From Chondrilla cf. caribensis (lineage: Eukaryota; Porifera; Demospongiae; Chondrillida; Chondrillidae): a stretch of DNA of 64,000 nucleotides. Position 1 is the first letter of the stretch. The number at the start of each line of letters is the position of its first letter. Of this stretch, positions 39,401 through 60,217 are shown piece by piece. The position numbers were made by a program, and so were the translations under genes. Below the pieces are notes generated by a model. That model searched no databases. It was not told where the DNA came from and worked only from the letters and a program-made list of their open reading frames with translations. The stretch covers positions 167,501-231,500 of the forward strand of contig OZ026556.1 in the NCBI GenBank assembly GCA_964020155.1. Reading direction: 5' to 3'.

Positions 39401-41355
39401 GCCATAGCACCACTTTGAATAACAAGGGTTACAGAGCACACAAAGTGATGGGAAGTGTTTCATAACTTAGTTCACATCTCCAACTAGATTTGTTGAAAAT
39501 ATCAGGGCGACACGCCCCCTTTCCCACGAGATATGCAGGATGGTGCTAAGTGCATTTTTTCCCTATTCTCCCCCATACATTGACTGTGGTGCTATGGCCA
39601 AAATTTGGCCATAGCACCACTTTGAATAACAAGGGTTACAGAGCACACAAAGTGATGGGAAGTGTTTCATAACTTAGTTCACATCTCCAACTAGATTTGT
39701 TGAAAATATCAGGGCGACACGCCCCCTCTCCCACGAGATATGCAGGATGGTGCTATGGCCAAAATTTGGCCATAGCACCACCTTGAATAACAAGGGTTAC
39801 AGAGCACACAAAGTGATGGGAAGTGTTCCATAATTTAGTTCACATCTCCGACTAGATTTCTTGAAAATATCAGGGCGACACGCCCCCTTTCCCACGAGAT
39901 ATGCAGGATGGTGCTAAGTGTATTTTTTCCCTATTCTCCTCCATACATTGACTGTGGTGCTATGGCCAAAATTTGGCCATAGCACCACTTTGAATAACAA
40001 GGGTTACAGAGCACACAAAGTGATGGGAAGTGTTTCATAACTTAGTTCACATCTCCAACTAGATTTGTTGAAAATATCAGGGCGACACGCCCCCTTTCCC
40101 ACGAGATATGCAGGATGGTGCTAAGTGTATTTTTTCCCTATTCTCCTCCATACATTGACTGTGGTGCTATGGCCAAAATTTGGCCATAGCACCACTTTGA
40201 ATAACAAGGGTTACAGAGCACACAAAGTGATGGGAAGTGTTTCATAACTTAGTTCACATCTCCAACTAGATTTCTTGAAAATATCAGGGCGACACGCCCC
40301 CTTTCCCACGAGATATGCAGGATGGTGCTAAGTGCATTTTTTCCCTATTCTCCCCCATACATTGACTGTGGTGCTATGGCCAAAATTTGGCCATAGCACC
40401 ACTTTGAATAACAAGGGTTACAGAGCACACAAAGTGATGGGAAGTGTTTCATAACTTAGTTTCCATCTCCAACTAGATTTCTTGATAATATCAGGGTGAC
40501 ACACCCCATCTCCCACGAGATATGCAGGATGGTGCTAAGTGCATTTTTTCCCTATTCTCCCCCATGCATTGACTGTGGTGCTATGGCCAAAATTTGGCAA
40601 TAGCACCACCTTGAATAACAAGGGTTACAGAGCACACAAAGTGATGGGAAGTGTTTCATAATTTAGTTCACATATCCAACTAGATTTCTTGAAAATATCA
40701 GGGCGACACGCCCCCTCTCCCACGAGATATGCAGGATGGTGCTATGGCCAAAATTTGGCCATAGCACCACTTTGAATAACAAGGGTTACAGAGCACACAA
40801 AGTGATGGGAAGTGTTTCATAACTTAGTTCACATCTCCGACTAGATTTCTTGAAAATATCAGGGCGACACGCCCCCTTTCCCACGAGATATGCAGGATGG
40901 TGCTAAGTGTATTTTTTCCCTATTCTCCTCCATACATTGACTGTGGTGCTATGGCCAAAATTTGGCCATAGCACCACTTTGAATAACAAGGGTTACAGAG
41001 CACACAAAGTGATGGGAAGTGTTTCATAACTTAGTTCACATCTCCAACTAGATTTCTTGAAAATATCAGGGCGACACGCCCCCTTTCCCACGAGATATGC
41101 AGGATGGTGCTAAGTGCATTTTTTCCCTATTCTCCTCCATACATTGACTGTGGTGCTATGGCCAAAATTTGGCCATAGCACCACCTTGAATAACAAGGGT
41201 TACAGAGCACACAAAGTGATGGGAAGTGTTTCATAATTTAGTTCACATCTCCAACTAGATTTCTTGAAAATATCAGGGCGACATGCCCCCTCTCCCACGA
41301 GATATGCAGGATGGTGCTATGGCCAAAATTTGGCCATACGTACGTACGTACGTAT
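36486..41355. repeat. R3 palindrome array: 25 units of 207 or 161 bp
   Basis: Counting from ctatggccaaaatttggcc, successive starts are spaced 207 or 161 bp, with one 213 from a 6-bp insertion: 17 long and 8 short units between 36504 and 41317. Long units contain 46 extra bases (aagtgcattttttccctatt ...) flanked by the direct repeat tggtgcta. Each unit has a palindrome, ggtgctatggccaaa-a-tttggccatagcacc (15-bp arms). Both ends of the block carry ACGT tracts, as inverted ends. No coding capacity. Confidence 0.96.
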
Positions 41356-44170
41356 GGGAGAGTATAGGATAGAAAACGCTAAGTACCTTTTTGCATAACT
41401 CATGGGGGAGGGGGCGTGTCAATTTGATAATTTAGGCTAACCTAGCTGGAGACGTGAACTAACTTTTGAAACAATTCCCATCTCAATAGGTGGCTCGTAA
41501 CTCCAGCTACATTGGAAGGTGCTCAACTTTATTTTAATGTATGGGAGAGTATAGGAGAGAAAACGCTAAGCACCTTTTTGCATAGCTCATGGGGGAAGGG
41601 GCGTGTCAACTTCATATTTCAGACAGACCTAGCTGTGGACTTGAACTAACTTGTGAAACAATTCCCATCTCAATAGGTGGCTCGTAACTCCAGCTACATT
41701 GGAAGGTGCTTAATATTTTTTCAATGTATGGGAGAGTATGGGAGAGAAAACGTTAAGCACCTTTTTGCATAGCTCATGGGGGAGGGGGCGTGTCAACTTG
41801 ATAATTTAGGCTAACCTAGCTGGAGACGTAAACTAACTTTTGAAACAATTCCCATCTCAATAGGTGGCTCGTAACTCCAGCTACATTGGAAGGTGCTTAA
41901 CTTTACTTTAACGTATGGGAGAGTATAGGAGAGAAAATGTTAAGCACCTTTTTGCATAGCTCATGGGGGAGGGGGCGTGTCAACGGGATAGTTCAGGCAG
42001 CCCTAGTTGGAGACGTGAACTAACTTCTGAAACAATTCCAATCTCAATAGGTGGCCTGTAACTCCAGCAACATTGGAAGGTGCTTAACATTTTTCCAATG
42101 TATGGGAGAGTATAAGAGAGAAAACGCTAAGCACCTTTTTGCATAGCTCATGGGGGAGGGGGTGTGTCAACTTCATATTTCAGACAGACCTAGCTGTGGA
42201 CTTGAACTAACTTGTGAAACAATTCCCATCTCAATAGGTGGCTCGTAACTCCAGCTACATTGGAAGGTGCTTAATATTTTTTCAATGTATGGGAGAGTAT
42301 GGGAGAGAAAACGTTAAGCACCTTTTTGCATAGCTCATGGGGAGGGGGCGTGTCAACTTGATAATTTAGGCTAACCTAGCTGGAGACGTAAACTAACTTT
42401 TGAAACAATTCCCATCTCAATAGGTGGCTCGTAACTCCAGCTACATTGGAAGGTGCTTAATACTTTTTCAATGTATGGGAGAGTATAGGTGAGAAAACGT
42501 TAAGCACCTTTTTGCATAGCTCATGGGGGAGGGGGCGTGTCAACGGGATAGTTCAGGCAGCCCTAGTTGGAGACGTGAACTAACTTCTGAAACAATTCCA
42601 ATCTCAATAGGTGGCCTGTAACTCCAGCAACATTGGAAGGTGCTTAACATTTTTCCAATGTATGGGAGAGTATAAGAGAGAAAACGCTAAGCACCTTTTT
42701 GCATAGCTCATGGGGGAGGGGGTGTGTCAACTTGATAATTCAAGCTAACCTAGCTGGAGACATGAACTAACGTTTGAAACAATTCCCATCTCAATAGGTG
42801 GCTCGTAACTCCAGCTACATTGGAAGGTGCTTAACTTTATTTTAATGTATGGGAGAGTATAGGAGAGAAAACGTTTAGCACGTTTTTGCATAGCTCATGG
42901 GGGAGGGGGCGTGTCAACTTCATATTTTAGACAGACCTAGCTGTGGACTTGAACTAACTTGTGAAACAATTCCCATCTCAATAGGTGGCTCATAACTCCA
43001 GCTACATTGGAAGGTGCTTAATACTTTTTCAATGTATGGGAGAGTATAGGTGAGAAAACGTTAAGCACCTTTTTGCATAGCTCATGGGGGAGGGGGCGTG
43101 TCAACGGGATAGTTCAGGCAGCCCTAGTTGGAGACGTGAACTAACTTCTGAAACAATTCCAATCTCAATAGGTGGCCTGTAACTCCAGCAACATTGGAAG
43201 GTGCTTAACATTTTTCCAATGTATGGGAGAGTATAAGAGAGAAAACGCTAAGCACCTTTTTGCATAGCTCATGGGGGAGGGGGTGTGTCAACTTGATAAT
43301 TCAAGCTAACCTAGCTGGAGACATGAACTAACGTTTGAAACAATTCCCATCTCAATAGGTGGCTCGTAACTCCAGCTACATTGGAAGGTGCTTAACTTTA
43401 TTTTAATGTATGGGAGAGTATAGGAGAGAAAACGTTTAGCACGTTTTTGCATAGCTCATGGGGGAGGGGGCGTGTCAACTTCATATTTTAGACAGACCTA
43501 GCTGTGGACTTGAACTAACTTGTGAAACAATTCCCATCTCAATAGGTGGCTCATAACTCCAGCTACATTGGAAGGTGCTTAATACTTTCTCAATGTATGG
43601 GAGAGTATAGGAGAAAACGCTAAGCACCTTTTTGCATAACTCATGGGGGAGGGGGCGTGTCAATGTGATATTTTAGGCAAACCTAGCTGGAGACGTGAAC
43701 TAACTTTTGAAACAATTCCCATCTCAATAGGTGGCTCGTAACTCCAGCTACATTGGAAGGTGCTTAACTTTATTTTAATGTATGGGAGAGTATAGGAGAG
43801 AAAACGTTAAGCACCTTTTTGCATAGCTCATGGGGGAGGGGGAGCGTCAACTTGATACTTCAGACAGATCTAGCTGTGGACTTGAACTAACTTCTGAAAC
43901 AATTCCCATCTCAATAGGTGGCCTGTAACTCCAGCTACATTGGAAGGTGTTTAACATTTTTTCAATGTATGGGAGAGTATGGGAGAGAAAACGTTAAGCA
44001 CCTTTTTGCATAACTCATGGGGGAGGGGGCGTGTCAACTTGATATTTTAGGGAGGCCTAGTTGGAAACATGAACTAACTTGTGAACAATTCCCATCTCAA
44101 TAGATGGCTCGTAATCCCTGCTACATTCGAAGGTGCTTAGTGTACTTTCAAAGCATGGGAGAGTATACTT
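41356..44170. repeat. R1 tandem array, right part
   Basis: About 15 monomers of ~187 bp in the same orientation as the left part, starting mid-unit at tatgggagagtatagg, where the left part broke off. The variant ccaatgtatgggagagtata at 42095, 42655 and 43216 shows a ~560-bp trimeric higher-order unit shared with the left part. Confidence 0.95.
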
Positions 44171-46530
44171 ATTGAAATATACATACAAATGTATAAATGC
44201 TAGGTGCCACATGGACATCTGGGAGAAATCTAGATTAACAACAAAATCTATCATTTTTGTTATCAAAAGGACCGTATTAGTTCCAGGAGTGTGTCCGTGT
44301 ATTCATATTAGATCTATGATGCATTATGTGCACACAGGAGAGGTCGTGGTGACAAGCATAAAAATTGACATTTTTGGCTTGTCACCACGAGGACCATAGC
44401 ACACCCAGGACGGTTGGCATGCATCCAAAAAATTGTGTTGGTGAGTTTGGCACGGACACTGGGCAGCCCTTGGTGACCAGCAACGTGATGTCAAATCACC
44501 TGAGATATCACCACAAGGCATATTACACTTATATTCAAATGTACATACAAATGTATAGTTCTATGTGCCATATGGACACATGGGAGAATTTTCATCAGCA
44601 ACAAAACCTATCATTTTTGCTATCAAAAGGACCGTATTAGTTCCAGGAGTGTGTCCGTGTATTCGTATTGGATCTATGATGCATTATGTGCACACAGGAG
44701 AGGTCGTGGTGACAAGCATAAAAATTGACATTTTTTGGCTTGTCACCACGAGGACCATAGCACACCCAGGACGGTTGGCATGAATCCAAAAAATTGTGTT
44801 GGTGAGTTTGGCACGGACACTGGGCAGCCCTTGGTGACCAGCAACGTGATGTCAAATCACCTGAGATATCACCACAAGGCATATTACACTTATATTCAAA
44901 TGTACATACAAATGTATAGTTCTATGTGCCATATGGACACATGGGAGAATTTTCATCAGCAACAAAACCTATCATTTTTGCTATCAAAAGGACCGTATTA
45001 GTTCCAGGAGTGTGTCCGTGTATTCGTATTGGATCTATGATGCATTATGTGCACACAGGAGAGGTCGTGGTGACAAGCATAAAAATTGACATTTTTTGGC
45101 TTGTCACCACGAGGACCATAGCACACCCAGGACGGTTGGCATGAATCCAAAAAATTGTGTTGGTGAGTTTGGCACGGACACTGGGCAGCCCTTGGTGACC
45201 AGCAACGTGATGTCAAATCACCTGAGATATCACCACAAGGCATATTACACTTATATTCAAATGTACATACAAATGTATAGTTCTATGTGCCATATGGACA
45301 CATGGGAGAATTTTCATCAGCAACAAAACCTATCATTTTTGCTATCAAAAGGACCGTATTAGTTCCAGGAGTGTGTCCGTGTATTCGTATTGGATCTATG
45401 ATGCATTATGTGCACACAGGAGAGGTCGTGGTGACAAGCATAAAAATTGACATTTTTTGGCTTGTCACCACGAGGACCATAGCACACATAAGACGGTTTG
45501 CATGCATCCGAAATTGTGTTGGTGAGTTTGGCACGTACACTGGGCAGCCCTTGGTGACCAGCAACGTGATGTCAAATCACCTGAGTTATCACCACAAGGC
45601 GTATTACACTCATATTCAAGTGTACATACAAATGTATAATGCTATGTACAATATGGACACCTGAGAGAATTTTCATCAGCAACAAAACCTATCATTTATG
45701 TTATCAAAAGGACCGTATTAGTTCCAGGAGTGTGTCCATGCATTCGTATTAGATCTACGATGCATTATGTGCACACAGGAGAGGTCGTGGTGACAAGCAT
45801 AAAAATTGACATCTTTTGGCTTGTCACCACGAGGACCATAGCACACACAGGACGGTATACATGCATCCGAAATTGTGTTGGTGAGTTTGGGACAGGTACT
45901 GGGCAGCCCTTGGTGACCAGCAACGTGATGTCAAATCACCTGAGTTATCACCACAAGGCGTATTACACTCATATTCAAATGTACATACGAATGTATAGTT
46001 CTATGTGCCATATGTACACCTGAGAGAATTTTCATCAGCAACAAAACCTATCATTTTTGTTATGAAAAGGACCGTATTAGTTCCAGGAGTGTGTCCGTGC
46101 ATTCGTATTAGATCTATGATGCATTATGTGCACACAGGAGAGGTCGTGGCGATAAGCATAAAAATTGACATTTTTTGGCTTGTCACCACGAGGACCATAG
46201 CACACCCAGGATGGTTTGCATGCATCCGAAATTGTGTTGGTGAGTTTGGGACAGGTACTGGACAGCCCTTGGTGACCAGCAACGTGATGTCAAATCACCT
46301 GAGTTATCACTACAAGGCGTATTACACTCATATTCAAATGTACATACAAATGTATAATGCTATGTGCCATGACATCTGGCAGAATTTTCATCAGCAAGAA
46401 AACCTATCATGTTTGTTATTAAAAGGACCGTATTAGTTCCAGGAGTGTGTCTGTGCATTTGTATTAGATCTATGATGCATTATGTGCACACAGGAGAGAC
46501 CGTGGTGACAAGCATAAAATGTGACATTTC
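44171..46530. repeat. R2 tandem array, right part
   Basis: The unit resumes at cttattgaaatatacatac, continuing the unit cut at 33085. Markers lie at 44280, 44640, 45001, 45362, 45721, 46080 and 46436. The units starting at 44640 and 45001 appear identical over 361 bp, pointing to recent amplification or conversion. Confidence 0.94.
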
Positions 46531-48243
46531 TCGTATACTCTCCCATACATTGAAAATATATTAAGCACCTTCAAATGTAGTTGAGGTTTCGGGTTAGCTA
46601 CGAAGATCAGAATTGTTTCACAAGTTAGTGCACATCCTCAGCTAGGCCTGTCTAAAATATCAAGTTGACATGTCCCCTCCCCCATGAGCTATGCAAAAAG
46701 GGGCTTAGTGTTTTCTCCCCCATACTCTCCCATACATTGAAAAAGCACCTTCAAATATAGCTAATGGTTAAAATATCACGAAGACACACTTCCTTTGCAA
46801 TGATCTTCACAGAACTGCTCAACATTATTTCTCCCACTCTCCCCCATACATTGAAATAATATTAAGCACCTTCGAATGTAGCTAGAAGTATGGGCCACAT
46901 ATGGAGATGGGAATTGTTTCATATGTTAGTTCATGTCCCCAGCTAGGTCAGACACTGATCAAAACTTCTCCCCAGTGCCATATGACACATTATAATAATG
47001 CATACTTGTGAAAGTACATTCCAGTAAATATTCTATTGCAATACGCCTTGTGGTGATCACTCAGGTAATTTCACATTCTTTTGCTGGTCACCAAGGGCAG
47101 CCCGGTGTCCATACCAAACTCACCAACACAATTTTGGATGCATGCACACCCTCCTGAGGGTGCTACGTATGGAAGAGTATAGGAGAGATAACACTGAGCA
47201 CCTTTATGCATAGCTCATGGGGGAGGGACGTGTCAACTTGATATTTTTGACAGACCTAGCTGGGGACATGAAATTACTTCTGAACAATTCCCACTTCAAT
47301 AGGTGACCCGTAACCCCAACTACATTCAGAGGTGCTTAATATCTTTTCAATGTATGTAAAGTGCCTTTGGATGTAGCTAGGGTTAGGGACTAAGTTGATG
47401 TGTCCCCTCTCCCATGAGCTATGCAGAAAGGTGCTTAGTGATTACTCCCTGATAAAATACATTTCCTTGGTCACCACCCCAGGTGGTGTACAAGCATCTG
47501 TATTTGTGTTATGATGCGCCACATGGACACTGGAGAGGCCATGGTGACCAGTGATTGAACCGAACATTATCTTACTGGACCACGAAGGCCAGCTGTAGCA
47601 CCTCTGAAGGGTATCCATGCATTGATGTGTGTTCATACATTTAGTATGGGCACTGGTAAAGGCTGCAGCAACCAGGGAGGTTAGGGTTATACGTATACAT
47701 ATATTGATATAATATAATAAAAAATACTATATACAGTATTATATATACAGTATTATATGTATTATATATACATTATATATGAAGAGAATAAATATACAGT
47801 TTTGACTGGTCACCATGAGGTCCAGACAACACCTCCATTGAAATGTACAAAGTGTATGTATTGTGTCATACATGGACACTGGTGGATTGTGGGAGTGGTG
47901 ACGAAGCTCATCTTTGTCACTACCAGGTATGTAGCACCTCTAGATAGGTGTGGAGCTATTATGTTATGGTGCGTCTCCTGGACACTGGGAGGCTGTTGTG
48001 ACAAGCGCCTACAAGGCGTGTAGCACATCTGGGAGGGTATCCATGCATTGTGGTTTGTGTTGTTATGAGTCATATGGATACCAGGCAGGTTGTGGTGACC
48101 AGAGAATATATGTAAAAGTACCTAGCCAGTCAACATGAGGGCTATACACACCTCCGTTTGAATGCATGACATACACAAGTATATATGGATAATGGGAAGG
48201 TTGTGTGAGTGGTGACAAAATTCGACAACAATGAGTTGAGTAA
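46531..48243. repeat. Degenerate R1/R2 relatives and AT-rich spacer
   Basis: Reverse-orientation R1 relatives occupy about 46531-46960. A reverse R2 fragment lies near 47035-47160, a forward R1 piece at 47165-47350, and R2-like sequence with gtggtgacaag-type hairpins at 47450-48240. A TA-rich stretch is at 47690-47790. I see no gene and no TMED2 first exon. Confidence 0.7.
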
Positions 48244-57380
<9,137 letters not shown>

Positions 57381-57422
57381 CTTCCTCGCGTTGTCATGCC
57401 AATATTGGTTTGGAAGCACAAA
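57381..57422. promoter_or_regulatory. WDR90/C22orf23 divergent promoter, 42 bp
   Basis: The two ATGs, both in ATGGCG context on opposite strands, are separated by 42 bp. There is no room for two independent promoters unless their cores overlap the coding exons. Minus-strand transcription must start within or beyond the first C22orf23 exon, and the reverse. Confidence 0.6.
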
Positions 57423-58516
<1,094 letters not shown>

Positions 58517-58793
58517 TGTCTACATGTGCATACAACATGGATGTATAATGTCCCAGTCTGCATAAATTTTGTACAAGCTTATTCAATGTAAAGATTTATT
58601 TGGTTGTATTTATGTTTTATTTTAAATGTACATACGTACAATGTGTGGAAAGCATGTGTGTGTGCCATAGTGTCCTTGAAGCTACGTACATGGTAAGCTA
58701 TGTAGTACAAATATAAATAAATGGAACTACAAACAATCAGAGCAATAGTACAATTGAATAGTGGCCATGTATTGGCATTCACAGCAGAAGCAG
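58517..58793. terminator. Convergent 3' ends of C22orf23 and NUDCD3
   Basis: AATAAA on the plus strand at 58716-58721 and on the minus strand at 58600-58595 lie past each other. If both are used, the two 3' UTRs overlap by over 100 nt. Confidence 0.45.
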
Positions 58794-59918
58794 CTAAGAA
58801 AATGTACCACTGAAGTTGACCCGAGAAGGATCGTATGGTGTCCCCTTGAAAGGAGACCCTTCAGCATCCCAAGCTTGCTTTAATATGTCTTGTGCTTTCT
58901 AAAGGAGATACATGATGACAAAAGCATGGTACAAGAGTCAGTATACATTATATGTGGGTGGGTATCATCTCACCTGGTCCTGACTAGTAGGTTTTCCAAG
59001 CATCTTCATATGATGATCATATCGAGCTCTTTGGATTGCGGTTTGAGCATCAGTGTCAAACTCGCTTATGTCCCGTTTTGTGTCCATTTTATGGACATCG
59101 AGTTCTTTTTCCCCTTTCAAAACACACTTCCACATCATATCCTGGCATTTTTCCAAATTGATGACAACAGCTCCTTTATCTTTGTCCAAATGCCACATGG
59201 ATTCTTCGGCTTTCACACGATAAAGGAAAGGCTTGTCCTCCAACACAATTGGTCCAGGATTGTCTGGATCCTGGGTTCTCACCAGGACAACACTAAGATG
59301 ATCTGGTTTGATCTCAATTTTAACATCTTTAGCAGTTGTGCCCTTCGGGACAGGGAAGATCATTTCAATATCCAGTGCAGTTTGTGCCCACTTATAGTTA
59401 TCTGTCTCTGCTCCATTGTAGGTCTCGGCTGCATAGGTGGCCTCCAAGTACTTATCAGTCATTTTCTTGGAGCTCTCTTGCGGCTCAGGATTGCCCACTG
59501 GGGGGCCCTCCTGGAAGATGTCATGTGTGAAATCCTGAGTCACTCGGGATTCTTCCTCGGGTCGTCCAATACGATCAGCAGCTTCCACAGCTTGCCTTCT
59601 CAACTTCTCAACCTCTGACCTCTGCTTTAGAAGTTCGTGCTTTTTGAAGGTCTAACGTGGATACAAACCAAATAATAAGCTTCAAGAATCAACGAACGTG
59701 AACAGAACAGCGCTTACGGAAATCACTGTCTTTTCAGAAACTCCTGGAGGGAAACCAAATTTGCCGTCCTTGTCGAGTAGCAAATAAAAGTCTGTCCTTC
59801 TTCTCAAGAACGAGAATAAATGCTCCAAAAACGGTTCGATCTTTCCAACATCTTGGAGAACGCTCAAAAAAGCATTGTCATATTTACCCTCGTCTTCCAA
59901 ATATAAATCAAGTGCCAT
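58794..59918 (-). CDS. NUDCD3: NUDCD3, NudC-like co-chaperone
   Basis: An HSP90-associated co-chaperone that stabilises dynein intermediate chain and Kelch proteins. Start MALDLYLEDEGKYDNAFLSV at 59918, then VGKIEPFLEHLFSFLRRRTD and FPPGVSEKTVIS (the NudC N-terminal domain; vertebrate VLFGFLYRKTDFYRLL ... FPPG). A charged helix follows (LLKQRSEVEKLRRQAVEAAD). The CS/p23 domain spans IEMIFPVPKGTTAKDVKIEI, SMWHLDKDKGAVVINLEKC and MWKCVLKGEKELDVHKMDTK. The C-terminal tail is MKMLGKPTSQDQ, then KAQDILKQAWDAEGSPFKGT, ending NFSGTFS with the stop at 58796-58794. Three exons. An ATG ten codons upstream (59948) is also in frame; I prefer the shorter start by similarity. Confidence 0.93.
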
Positions 59919-60217
59919 AGTATCGCGTTTATTCACCAATGGTTTCAATCAGCACAAAGTTAGCTGAGTACGGGAATTCCCCAATAGTCATATAACTCGT
60001 GATATTGCGCATGCTCACTACGATGTGCTTGACAAAGGACCTTGTTCCGTTCCGATAGGATAATGATAGGAATGGAATTGGCGCCGCAAATTGGAATTTC
60101 GACTTGAATATATATGTATACTCCTACGCTACTACCTAAATTCCTTTACTTTCAGAATACCCTCCCTGTTCGTGGTTTAGAGCAAGCAACCAGATCAGAG
60201 GCTTATAGCGGAATGTT
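59919..60217. promoter_or_regulatory. NUDCD3/SMG1 divergent promoter region
   Basis: 299 bp between start codons on opposite strands. No TATA box or coding sequence is evident. Confidence 0.45.

Noticed and set aside
36486..41355. CRISPR-like array
   Set aside because: The host is a eukaryote, the repeated part is the whole 161-207 bp unit, and there are no unique spacers.
31400..46436. Many near-identical 60-150 aa frames in the array, suggesting a repeated gene family
   Set aside because: They recur with the 360-bp or 187-bp DNA unit, start and stop at unit-specific bases, and have no codon-level conservation or domains.
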